15,029 bases of DNA. It comes from JALYGK01 sp036259835 (GTDB lineage Bacteria > Actinomycetota > UBA4738). Below, one piece after another: positions 1 through 6,372 of the stretch. Under the pieces are notes generated by a model. That model was given only the letters and a program-made list of their open reading frames with translations, searched no databases and had not been told where the DNA came from. Location of the stretch: the NCBI GenBank assembly GCA_036259835.1, contig DATABA010000050.1:1-15029 (forward strand). Reading direction: 5' to 3'. The translations under genes were made by a program, and so were the position numbers. Numbering within the stretch: position 1 is the stretch's first letter; each line of letters opens with the position of its first letter.

Positions 1-2
1 TC

Positions 3-1349
3 GCCCAAGAGCACCGCGCGCAGGGTGACCGTGCTCTTCCCGAAGTGAGCGAAACCGATATCGTCCGCCACTTCACGCGGCTTTCGCAGATGAACTACGG
101 CGTCGATACGGGGTTCTATCCGCTCGGCTCATGCAGCATGAAGTACAACCCCAAGGTGGCGGAAGCGGTTGCTGCGCTGCCCGGGTTCCAGCGGCTCCAT
201 CCGCACCAGCCGGAGGACACGGTGCAGGGCGCGCTCGAGCTGCTGTGGCGCCTGGAACGGGCGCTGTGCGAAATCACCGGGATGGCCCGCGTCACGTTCC
301 AGCCGCCGGCCGGCGCCTCCGGTGAGCACACGGGCCTTTTGATCATGCGGGGGTTCCACACGAAGAACGGGAATCCGCGATCGAAGGTCATCATTCCGGA
401 CTCGGCTCACGGCACGAATCCCGCCAGCGTGACCCTTTCCGGGTACCGGGCCGTGCAGGTTCCTTCGGATGCCCGGGGCCTCGTCGACCTCAGCGCTCTG
501 GAGAAGATGGCGGACGAGGATGTCGCGGGCCTGATGCTGACGAACCCCAACACGCTGGGGCTATTCGAAGAGGAGATCGAGGCGATGGCCCGGGCCATGC
601 ACCGTGTGGGCGGCCTCCTTTATTACGACGGCGCCAACCTGAACGCCATTATCGGACGGGTCCGTCCGGGTGACATGGGATTCGACATCGTGCACATGAA
701 CACACACAAGACCTTTGCCACGCCGCATGGCGGGGGAGGACCCGGTGCCGGTCCAGTGGCGGTGACCGGGCGCCTGGCACCGTTCCTTCCTCGGCCGGTC
801 CTCGGGTTCGACGAAGACAGCGGGCGGTACTTTTGGGACCACGACCGTCCTGACTCCATCGGCCGCGTCCATGGCTTCCACGGCAACTTCGGCGTGCTCG
901 TTCGGGCCTATGCGTACGTGTTCGCGCACGGCCGCGACGGCCTCCGGGAGGTGGGGGAGCGGGCGGTCCTCAACGCGAACTACCTGGCGTATTTGGTGAA
1001 GGACGCCTACCCGCAGGCATTCTCGGGGCGGCCGATGCACGAGTTCGTGGCGACGGCGAAGCGTTTGCGCCGACACGGGATCCGCGCGATGGATATCGCG
1101 AAGCGGCTCATCGACCTCGGGTTCCACCCGTCGACCGTCTACTTCCCCCTGATCGTGGAGGAGGCGATGATGGTGGAGCCGACAGAGACTGAGTCGAAGG
1201 AGACCCTCGACGCCTTCGCCGACGCAATGCTGCAGGCCGCTCGAGAGGCCGCGACGGACCCCCAGCTGCTTCACGAAGCTCCGGTCACCGCGCCGGTTCG
1301 CCGGCTCGACGAGGCGAAGGCGGCTCGGGACCTGAAGCTCCGCTGGTAA
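3..1349 (+). CDS. gcvPB: Glycine dehydrogenase (decarboxylating) subunit 2, 5'-truncated by window edge
   Basis: This is the PLP-binding subunit of the two-subunit P-protein of the glycine cleavage system. It decarboxylates glycine and passes the aminomethyl group to the lipoyl arm of GcvH in the cytosol. A GTG at 45 could start a 434-residue protein, but the frame is open back to base 3 and reads ...DRALPEVSE before it, which matches the interior of the family. The family is usually about 480-500 residues, so the true start probably lies before the window. Diagnostic stretches are SQMNYGVDTGFYPLGSCSMK near the N-terminus and NTHKTFATPHGGGGPGAGP, whose lysine (residue 222 counted from the GTG) is the expected PLP Schiff-base lysine. 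The gene ends with TAA. A split P-protein implies that gcvPA, and perhaps gcvH, lie just upstream. Confidence 0.95.
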   Translation, partial: AQEHRAQGDRALPEVSETDIVRHFTRLSQMNYGVDTGFYPLGSCSMKYNPKVAEAVAALPGFQRLHPHQPEDTVQGALELLWRLERALCEITGMARVTFQPPAGASGEHTGLLIMRGFHTKNGNPRSKVIIPDSAHGTNPASVTLSGYRAVQVPSDARGLVDLSALEKMADEDVAGLMLTNPNTLGLFEEEIEAMARAMHRVGGLLYYDGANLNAIIGRVRPGDMGFDIVHMNTHKTFATPHGGGGPGAGPVAVTGRLAPFLPRPVLGFDEDSGRYFWDHDRPDSIGRVHGFHGNFGVLVRAYAYVFAHGRDGLREVGERAVLNANYLAYLVKDAYPQAFSGRPMHEFVATAKRLRRHGIRAMDIAKRLIDLGFHPSTVYFPLIVEEAMMVEPTETESKETLDAFADAMLQAAREAATDPQLLHEAPVTAPVRRLDEAKAARDLKLRW

Positions 1350-1373
1350 AGGCCTGACCCGCAGAGGCTTGGC

Positions 1374-1988
1374 ATGGAGTTCAAAGACGTCGTTCGGCGA
1401 CGGAAGATGGTTCGCACCTTCCAGGATCGTCCAGTGGACCGTGCAGTCGTCGATCGAATTCTGGCCAACGCGCGGCGAGCGCCCTCGGCCGGGTACACCC
1501 AGGGCTACGCGTTCCTGGTTCTCGAGGGCCCGAGGGAGACGAAGCGCTTCTGGGACGTCATGTCGGAAGGGGACCGCGACTGGCCGCACGAGGGTCTTCG
1601 ACGAGCACCGGTCATCATCGCGGTCTTCGGAAGCAAGAAGGCCTACCTGGACCGGTACGCCGAGCCAGACAAGGGTTGGATCGATCGCGACGAGTCGCGG
1701 TGGGGAGCACCGTACTGGCACATCGATGCCGCGTTCGCCGCGATGCTGATGCTGCTCTCGGCGGTCGACGAAGGGCTAGGTGCGCTGTTCTTCGGCCTAT
1801 ACCCGCCGACGACCCCGGCGTTCAAGCAAGAGTTCGGCGTCCCGGAGGAATGGGACCCCATCGGGGCAATCGCGTTGGGTCACGCGGCACCCGATCCCAT
1901 CCAGTCCTCTGCCGACACCCGGCCGAAGAAGCCGCTCGACGAGGTCCTTCACCGCGGCGGGTGGGGAGGCTCGTCAAGCAGGGCTTGA
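1374..1988 (+). CDS. Nitroreductase family oxidoreductase
   Basis: A 204-residue member of the FMN-dependent nitroreductase fold. The N-terminal RRRKMVRTF block (basic residues that normally hold the FMN phosphate), the RRAPSAGYTQGYAFLVL segment and the C-terminal GAIALGHAAPD strand are typical. The family reduces nitro compounds, quinones or other electron acceptors with NAD(P)H, and some actinobacterial members use F420 or act as dehydrogenases. The substrate cannot be read from the sequence. The ATG at 1374 follows gcvPB by 24 bp, with only a weak purine stretch (GCAGAGG) ahead of it, so co-transcription with gcvPB is plausible. The TGA stop (1986-1988) lies inside the -35 box and operator of the next gene, so this 3' end doubles as promoter DNA. 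Confidence 0.85.
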   Translation: MEFKDVVRRRKMVRTFQDRPVDRAVVDRILANARRAPSAGYTQGYAFLVLEGPRETKRFWDVMSEGDRDWPHEGLRRAPVIIAVFGSKKAYLDRYAEPDKGWIDRDESRWGAPYWHIDAAFAAMLMLLSAVDEGLGALFFGLYPPTTPAFKQEFGVPEEWDPIGAIALGHAAPDPIQSSADTRPKKPLDEVLHRGGWGGSSSRA

Positions 1989-2019
1989 CGAATCCGGATT
2001 CGTCAACTTATGATTGACG
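1972..2019. promoter_or_regulatory. Four-half-site operator upstream of clpC2-like gene
   Basis: Four copies of one hexamer alternate in orientation: CGTCAA 1972-1977, TTGACG 1985-1990, CGTCAA 2001-2006, TTGACG 2014-2019. All four are placed symmetrically about one centre (1995/1996). The central part, 1985-2006, is a perfect 22-bp palindrome. The outer N7 spacers (1978-1984, 2007-2013) are not complementary to each other, so the half-sites rather than an RNA stem appear to be conserved. The element can also be read as two 19-bp inverted repeats (CGTCAA-N7-TTGACG) separated by 10 bp. It covers the -35, the spacer and the edge of the -10 of the promoter, as expected for a repressor site. The best candidate repressor is the HTH protein encoded immediately downstream. 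Confidence 0.8.
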
Positions 2020-2021
2020 CA
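1985..2021 (+). promoter_or_regulatory. Sigma-70-type promoter giving a leaderless clpC2-like mRNA
   Basis: A -35 TTGACG (1985-1990) is followed by an 18-bp spacer and a -10 TATGAT (2009-2014). Six bases separate the -10 from the ATG at 2021, so the expected transcription start is at or next to the A of the start codon. There is no Shine-Dalgarno sequence, which fits a leaderless transcript. The -35 lies in the last codons of the upstream nitroreductase gene. Confidence 0.75.
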
Positions 2022-2734
2022 TGCCTACCAGACGGAAGGGACCGATCGAGCTTGGGGAACTCATCCGGGGGGTAGAGGAGCGAACAGGCCCATCCGCGCC
2101 GCTCCAAAGAATTTCGGTAGCGGTGGAGTACGGCGAGATCCTCAAAAGCCTAGGGGACGAGCTCATCGGCCATTTCGTGGAAGAGGCCCGTGCCGCCGGG
2201 TGTTCGTGGTCCCAGATCGGGACGCATCTGGGGGTAACGAAGCAAGCCGCCCAGCAGCGGCACAGATTGGCCGGTTTCTTCGGTCGGCGACAGGGGAGAC
2301 AGGAGGCCCGTTGGTTTGGGCGGCTCACCAATGAGGCCCGGCAGGGCGTCGTGGATGCCCAGGAGGAGGCTCGTCGCCTGAAACACAACTACCTCGGCAC
2401 GGAGCACCTCCTGCTGGCGTTGTTGAGGGATCGGCGAGGCACAGCGGCTCAGGCCCTTCGCCACGCCGGCATTTCGCTTCAGGACGTTCGGAACGACGTG
2501 AAGCGAATCATCGGCATGGGATCGGAGGCCCCGCCCGGGCGGATCCCGTTCACCCCGCGCGCGAAGAAAGTCTTCGAGCTTGCGCTTCGCGCTACCCAGA
2601 CTCACGGCGAGTCACACATTCGCAGCCACCACATCTTGATCGGCCTCATCGAGGAGGGGGAGGGTGTCGCCGCCCACATCCTCAGGGATCGTGGAGTGAC
2701 CCGCGAGGCGATCGAGGCAGCCCTGGCCGAATAA
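2021..2734 (+). CDS. clpC2: ClpC2-like regulator: HTH domain plus two Clp-N repeats, no ATPase
   Basis: A 237-residue protein. The N-terminal part has a helix-turn-helix around residues 55-80 (GCSWSQIGTHLGVTKQAAQQ), a signature of actinobacterial ClpC2-type proteins. Two repeats similar to the substrate/adaptor-binding N-domain of ClpC follow: about residues 100-150 (RRLKHNYLGTEHLLLALL) and 165-237 (RAKKVFELALRA, then SHHILIGLI). There is no AAA+ module, so it cannot unfold proteins by itself. In mycobacteria ClpC2 is reported, as I recall, to bind the antibiotic cyclomarin in place of ClpC1 and to repress its own gene; the symmetric operator over its promoter here fits that model. It starts at ATG 2021 without a Shine-Dalgarno and ends with TAA. 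The symbol is by family resemblance. Confidence 0.85.
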   Translation: MPTRRKGPIELGELIRGVEERTGPSAPLQRISVAVEYGEILKSLGDELIGHFVEEARAAGCSWSQIGTHLGVTKQAAQQRHRLAGFFGRRQGRQEARWFGRLTNEARQGVVDAQEEARRLKHNYLGTEHLLLALLRDRRGTAAQALRHAGISLQDVRNDVKRIIGMGSEAPPGRIPFTPRAKKVFELALRATQTHGESHIRSHHILIGLIEEGEGVAAHILRDRGVTREAIEAALAE

Positions 2735-2756
2735 CGATCGTGTCAGTGGCGGCCGC

Positions 2757-2771
2757 TACGATCCGGCCGTG
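2757..2771 (+). promoter_or_regulatory. Probable -10 box for a leaderless start at 2769
   Basis: TACGAT (2757-2762) is followed by six bases and the GTG at 2769. This is the same spacing as at the clpC2-like gene and nurA. No convincing -35 is visible, and no Shine-Dalgarno precedes the GTG. Confidence 0.45.
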
Positions 2772-3278
2772 CGAATCCTGGTCAGCGAGGCCGTCGAGGC
2801 CGACGTGGAGGAGTTGCGGCGTCTAATTGAGGAGGCATTCGCGGGCATTGACGCCTCCGGCGTGGAGCTACGGGTGGAACGCGCTCGGAACCCCCGCGAG
2901 TCGTTTACCGGAAGGGCGTATCCGGAGCCGCCGCGGCGCCCCAAGCTCTCGCCGGGGACGCTGTTCTTCGTCCGCCTCCGCCTTCCGGGAGCCCTGAGGA
3001 ACCGTGGCTATCCCCGTGCCTACCGCTACACGGGGTTGGTCACCGCTCCGTGGATCACCGTCCGGGACTGGCGAGAGCGCCTCGTCGCCCTGGCGGCCCA
3101 CGAGGCTTTCCACGTCCACCAGTTCCGAGAGGGGCTCAGGAGGTCGGAAGTGGCTGCAGAACGGTGGGCCCTCAAGAAGCTCCTTGAGTGGTCGAGCGTT
3201 CGGGCAGAGGCTCTACGGCCGGCGGCATGGCGGGGGATCGAGAGAACGAACGGACAGCTGATGTTGTTCGCGTCGTGA
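2769..3278 (+). CDS. Putative HEXXH zinc metallopeptidase, small, uncharacterised
   Basis: A 169-residue protein I cannot place in a named family. Its clearest signal is LAAHEAFHVHQ, an HEXXH zinc motif with His111, Glu112 and His115. It is followed by SEVAAERWA, where Glu127 or Glu131 could be the third metal ligand as in gluzincin-like folds. The region before the motif is rich in beta-type residues and Arg/Pro. No signal peptide or membrane segment is seen, so it is probably cytosolic. It begins with GTG 2769, 34 bp after clpC2-like, and probably has its own -10 (TACGAT). Substrate unknown. Proximity to the ClpC2-like gene suggests, but does not show, a proteostasis role. Confidence 0.65.
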   Translation: MRILVSEAVEADVEELRRLIEEAFAGIDASGVELRVERARNPRESFTGRAYPEPPRRPKLSPGTLFFVRLRLPGALRNRGYPRAYRYTGLVTAPWITVRDWRERLVALAAHEAFHVHQFREGLRRSEVAAERWALKKLLEWSSVRAEALRPAAWRGIERTNGQLMLFAS

Positions 3279-3291
3279 AGTCACCGGGAAA

Positions 3292-3307
3292 AGCGGTCGC
3301 CACCGCT
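3292..3307. terminator. Short hairpin between convergent genes
   Basis: AGCGGT (3292-3297) and ACCGCT (3302-3307) form a 6-bp stem with a CGCC loop in the 56-bp gap between two convergent genes. No T-tract follows on either strand, so it is at best a weak terminator. Confidence 0.3.
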
Positions 3308-3334
3308 CTGCGTGTCAGGTTTACGTAACGTCCC

Positions 3335-5629
3335 TTATAGGGATTTGGAGAAGGGCGATGGGGAGCCGCCGGAGCGGGCCACGGGTCGCTTGGCGAAGCG
3401 ATCCCTCAGGCCCCACGTTCCGACGCGCCAGAGAGCCTCGGCGACGATGCGTCGGGAGAGCTTGGAGCGACCGTGTTCGCGTTCGCGAAACCGGATTGGA
3501 ACCTCACCGACGCTGAAGCCTGAGCGCCACGCGCGGTAGGCGAGTTCGATCTGGAATGCGTACCCCTCCGAGGTGATGCCGTCGGTGAGGAAGGACTCCA
3601 GCACATGGCGGCGGTAGGCGCGAAAGCCGCTGGTGCTGTCGGCGATGGGGAACCGGAGCATTCCGCGGGCATAAGCGTTCCCGCCTTTGGACAGGGCGAC
3701 GCGGGTTCGGCTCCAGTTCGTAACTTCGCCGCCCGGGACGTACCGGCTCCCGATGACCACGTCGTAGGACGCGAGCGCCTCGAGGATTCGTGGCAGGTCT
3801 TCCGGGCGATGGGAGAGGTCGGCGTCCATCTCCACCACCACGTCGTATCCCTCCTCCACGCCGATCCGAAACCCGGTCAGGTAGGCGCTGGCAAGACCCT
3901 GCTTCCCGGGTCGGCGCAACAGTCGTACTCGAGGCTCGTTGTCCGCCACCCGGGCAACGTCATCGCCGGTTCCGTCCGGGGATCCGTCGTCTATTACCAA
4001 GACATGGATGTTCTCCCCGACGGCGAGCACGCCATCCAGGACGCGGCGAATCGTGTCCTTCTCGTTGTAGGTCGGAAGGACCACCAAGACCCGCGGCTCC
4101 CCTCCTCCAGCGATGGGAGCCGGAATGGGGCCCGCCTCGGTTGATTCGTCCTCGGCGCCCGGCGGGGTGGCCCTTCGCGGTCGCATCCTTCGCCTCGCTC
4201 CCAGACCCACGCCAACCAACGCAGCGACGGCAGAGGCCAGCGGCAGCCAGTCTCCGAACCGCACGTACACCGTCCGAACCGTCGAGGTTGGAACTTCGCG
4301 CCGGAGGATCGTTCGGGTGAAGAGCGGTGTGCGCGCGACCACATGGCCCTCCGGGTTGACAAACGCGCTGTGCCCGGAGATCGCCGCGTGGACGATCCAC
4401 CGCCCGGTCTCGACGGCACGGAGCTGGCTCATCATGACGTGCTCCCGCGAGGCCACCGTGCGGAGGAACGACGAGTCGTTGGTGCTCACGACCATCAGAT
4501 TCGCGCCGCGGGCGACGAATCGGCGGAACAGGTCCGGGTAGGCGTTCTCGAAACAGATCGGCGCCCCCAGGCGAACCCCCGCAACATCGAAGAGACGCAG
4601 GGTGTCACCCGGCGTCAATTCGCGGGCGGTTCGACGGAACCGGTTCGTCCAACCAAGAACCGCCCGAAACGGGATGTACTCCCCAAATGGCACGAGGTGG
4701 GTCTTGGTGTACCGCCCCACGATGGAGCCGTTCTCGGCATAGAGCAGCGTCTGGTTGAAGAACTTGTTTCCGGGCCCTTCCGTAATCGCCCCGACCAGGG
4801 CTTGGGCGTCGACTGACCGAATGGCCGATGCGACACGCCTCCCCAACGCCTTATTGCGAGCCGGGTCCTCGTCCAGCGCGTTCTCCGGCCAGACGGCGAG
4901 GTCCGGCGGGTTACCTCGAAGCTCTCGGTGGAGCGTGATGTGGTTCTCTCCCACTGAGCGGCTTTGGAGGAAGCGGTCGTGCGCCAACTCGAGCGGGACA
5001 TTTCCCTGAACGATGGCCGTGTCGACGGCCGGTCCGGTCGCCGCCGGCAGCGAGATCAACGAGGGCGCCAGGACCAGCGCGGCGGCTGTGCCGGCCATCG
5101 TGGCGGCCCGGACGCGGGTCCGACCCACGCTCCTCACCGCGCCGAAGACCAGCGCGTTGACGGCGGACACCACGAACGTCACCCCCCACACGCCCGCCAC
5201 AGACGCGAGCGGGAGCAGAAAGGGATTGTCGTGCTGCGTGTAGCCGAGTCCGCCCCACGTAAAGCCCCCGATCGGCCAGGCGCCGCGCATCCAGTCCACG
5301 GCCGTCCACAGAGCTGCGGCAAGGAGCGCCGACGGAACCAGACGTCGTTCGTTCCAGAGCACCGGCAGCAGCCACGCGAACAGCGCGGCGAAGGCGGTCT
5401 CCCTGAGAACGACCGGCAACCAGGCGATGACGCCGAACGGCAAGAGCCAGTACAGGAGGATCCCGTAGTAGATCAGGCCGAACGTCAGGCCGAACAGGGC
5501 GGCTCGGCGTGGAGAGGCCAGCCGGGCCGCCCAGAGAAGCGGCACCATCGCGAAGAACGCGACGAAGCCGAGATCAGGTGGCGGGTTCGCCAGGGAGAGG
5601 AGGCCGCCGGACGCGGCGGCGGCGGCCAC
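3335..5629 (-). CDS. ppm1: Apolipoprotein N-acyltransferase fused to polyprenyl-phosphate mannose synthase
   Basis: A two-domain membrane protein of about 764 residues. The N-terminal half is an Lnt: several membrane segments, then a nitrilase-fold domain with the catalytic triad visible as Glu in AVWPENAL (about 249), Lys in YTKTHLVPFGEYIP (about 309) and Cys in GAPICFENAYPD (about 359). It should N-acylate lipoproteins. After a last membrane segment and an Arg-rich linker comes a GT2 glycosyltransferase: VVLPTYNE, VIDDGSPDGTGD and the metal-binding DAD (about 602-604) of dolichol-phosphate-mannose synthases. M. tuberculosis Ppm1 (Rv2051c) has the same fusion. The product, polyprenyl-phosphate-mannose, feeds lipoglycan and protein mannosylation. 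The GTG at 5629 is chosen because earlier starts (GTG 5728, TTG 5737) would overlap the DUF4193 gene by 70-79 bp and add a non-Lnt-like tail. Confidence 0.9.
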   Translation of the reverse strand: MAAAAASGGLLSLANPPPDLGFVAFFAMVPLLWAARLASPRRAALFGLTFGLIYYGILLYWLLPFGVIAWLPVVLRETAFAALFAWLLPVLWNERRLVPSALLAAALWTAVDWMRGAWPIGGFTWGGLGYTQHDNPFLLPLASVAGVWGVTFVVSAVNALVFGAVRSVGRTRVRAATMAGTAAALVLAPSLISLPAATGPAVDTAIVQGNVPLELAHDRFLQSRSVGENHITLHRELRGNPPDLAVWPENALDEDPARNKALGRRVASAIRSVDAQALVGAITEGPGNKFFNQTLLYAENGSIVGRYTKTHLVPFGEYIPFRAVLGWTNRFRRTARELTPGDTLRLFDVAGVRLGAPICFENAYPDLFRRFVARGANLMVVSTNDSSFLRTVASREHVMMSQLRAVETGRWIVHAAISGHSAFVNPEGHVVARTPLFTRTILRREVPTSTVRTVYVRFGDWLPLASAVAALVGVGLGARRRMRPRRATPPGAEDESTEAGPIPAPIAGGGEPRVLVVLPTYNEKDTIRRVLDGVLAVGENIHVLVIDDGSPDGTGDDVARVADNEPRVRLLRRPGKQGLASAYLTGFRIGVEEGYDVVVEMDADLSHRPEDLPRILEALASYDVVIGSRYVPGGEVTNWSRTRVALSKGGNAYARGMLRFPIADSTSGFRAYRRHVLESFLTDGITSEGYAFQIELAYRAWRSGFSVGEVPIRFREREHGRSKLSRRIVAEALWRVGTWGLRDRFAKRPVARSGGSPSPFSKSL

Positions 5630-5658
5630 ACCGGCGCCGAGCGAGCTCGGTGCGGAAC

Positions 5659-6009
5659 CTAGGCGCAGTCTCGGCAGTACATCCTCTTCTTGTCTGCCAG
5701 CTGGCTCCGAAGCTTGACGAGGTGGCACTTCCTGCAAGTGAACTCTTTGGCCGGGTCCGGCGGGACGACCTTCACGGCCAGAGTCTCGACCGGCTCTTCC
5801 CGCCCGATGGCAAGCATAGTGTCGTCCTCTTCTTCTTCCTCGGGAGCGGGGCGCTCCTCAGGCTTCTTGGTGAGGATCTCCTCGAGGCTCGCGTCTCCGG
5901 GCTCCCCCTCCTCGAGGTCGACGGGGCCGGCCTCGGCCTCTTCTTCCTCTTCGGGTTCCGGGACGTAGTCCTCTTCCTCTTCCAACTTGTCCCCCACTTT
6001 TGGTGTCAC
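5659..6009 (-). CDS. DUF4193-family acidic protein with C-terminal zinc ribbon
   Basis: A 116-residue protein. Residues 10-65 are extremely acidic (runs of Glu, low complexity, probably disordered). The C-terminus carries two CXXC pairs, Cys92/Cys95 (EFTCRKCHLV) and Cys112/Cys115 (YCRDCA), which should bind zinc. The sequence EFTC..C.LV...S.LA......YC.DC is the hallmark of the actinobacterial DUF4193 family, whose function is unknown to me. The GTG at 6009 is supported by a good Shine-Dalgarno, AAGGAG (6020-6015 on the minus strand), five bases away. The stop is TAG, and the lnt-ppm start follows after about 29 bp, so the two probably form one transcript. Confidence 0.85.
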   Translation of the reverse strand: MTPKVGDKLEEEEDYVPEPEEEEEAEAGPVDLEEGEPGDASLEEILTKKPEERPAPEEEEEDDTMLAIGREEPVETLAVKVVPPDPAKEFTCRKCHLVKLRSQLADKKRMYCRDCA

Positions 6010-6055
6010 TCAGGCTCCTTCTTGTCTCGTCGCCCGCAGCAGCCGCTGGATTCTA
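6010..6055 (-). promoter_or_regulatory. Leader and possible -10 of the DUF4193 gene
   Basis: On the minus strand, TAGAAT (6055-6050) resembles a -10 box and would start transcription near 6043, about 33 nt before the GTG at 6009. The Shine-Dalgarno AAGGAG (6020-6015) lies between. No convincing -35 is seen at 17-18 bp, so the promoter call is tentative while the ribosome-binding site is good. Confidence 0.4.
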
Positions 6056-6369
6056 CGCCTGCGAGCCGCGGACGATACCCTCTTGCGCCCAACGAGAAAC
6101 CACCGGGCGCACGGGTTTGTTCCGGAGGTCACGGAAAATCGACAAAAGAGAAGGACCCAAGAGACCTTCTGGGACCGCAGGCGCAGGGCCTGCGTTTTCC
6201 TCGGGCCTCTTGGGTCCCGTGCCCGCCACCCTTTCGGGCGGCAAGCCACGTAAATGTAGGCCTGTCACCGCCCGGTGTCAACGGCGGGCCAACATACCCG
6301 GCCCAATTGGAGCGACAGTTCCGGCCCCAGATCCTTTGTGCTGTCGGAGGCGCGACTTATCATGCGCCG
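6056..6369. other. Intergenic region between divergent DUF4193 and nurA genes
   Basis: The 360-bp gap from 6010 to 6369 holds the DUF4193 leader, the nested inverted repeat (6153-6217), a bulged GC hairpin (6220-6243) and the nurA -10. A plus-strand frame stays open across it, but this is explained by GC-rich composition and lacks family similarity. No other gene is seen. Confidence 0.6.
6153..6217 (-). ncRNA. Large nested inverted repeat; candidate structured RNA or terminator
   Basis: An 11-bp perfect inverted repeat, GGACCCAAGAG (6153-6163) with CTCTTGGGTCC (6207-6217), encloses a second perfect 7-bp stem, CGCAGGC (6176-6182) with GCCTGCG (6188-6194), loop GCAGG. On the minus strand the outer stem runs into TTCTCTTTTG, which resembles an intrinsic terminator tail. 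On the plus strand no T-tract follows, but a further bulged hairpin lies at 6220-6243. The first arm can also pair imperfectly with CTTCTGGG (6166-6173), so two folds compete. The element lies between divergent genes (DUF4193 and nurA). It could insulate them, end a minus-strand transcript, or be a small RNA. I do not recognise a named RNA family. Confidence 0.4.
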
Positions 6370-6372
6370 ATG
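6358..6372 (+). promoter_or_regulatory. Probable leaderless promoter of nurA
   Basis: TATCAT (6358-6363) sits six bases before the ATG at 6370, the same geometry as at 2021 and 2769. A weak -35 candidate, TTGTGC (6336-6341), is 16 bp upstream. No Shine-Dalgarno stands at a normal distance from this ATG. Confidence 0.5.

Noticed and set aside
561..1721. Long minus-strand open frame opposite gcvPB and nitroreductase
   Set aside because: Arg/Pro/Val-rich translation with no family features; a composition shadow of the plus-strand genes in GC-rich DNA.
3321..3328. TTACGTAA palindrome downstream of lnt-ppm
   Set aside because: An eight-base palindrome occurs often by chance; no promoter or known operator context.
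5630..5737. Longer N-terminus of the Lnt-Ppm fusion from TTG 5737 or GTG 5728
   Set aside because: It would overlap the DUF4193 coding end by 70-79 bp, and the extra residues mirror that gene in another frame, unlike an Lnt N-terminus.
5509..6369. Upstream extension of the nurA frame
   Set aside because: It is antisense to lnt-ppm and DUF4193 and then crosses the inverted repeat; the promoter geometry and protein motifs favour ATG 6370.
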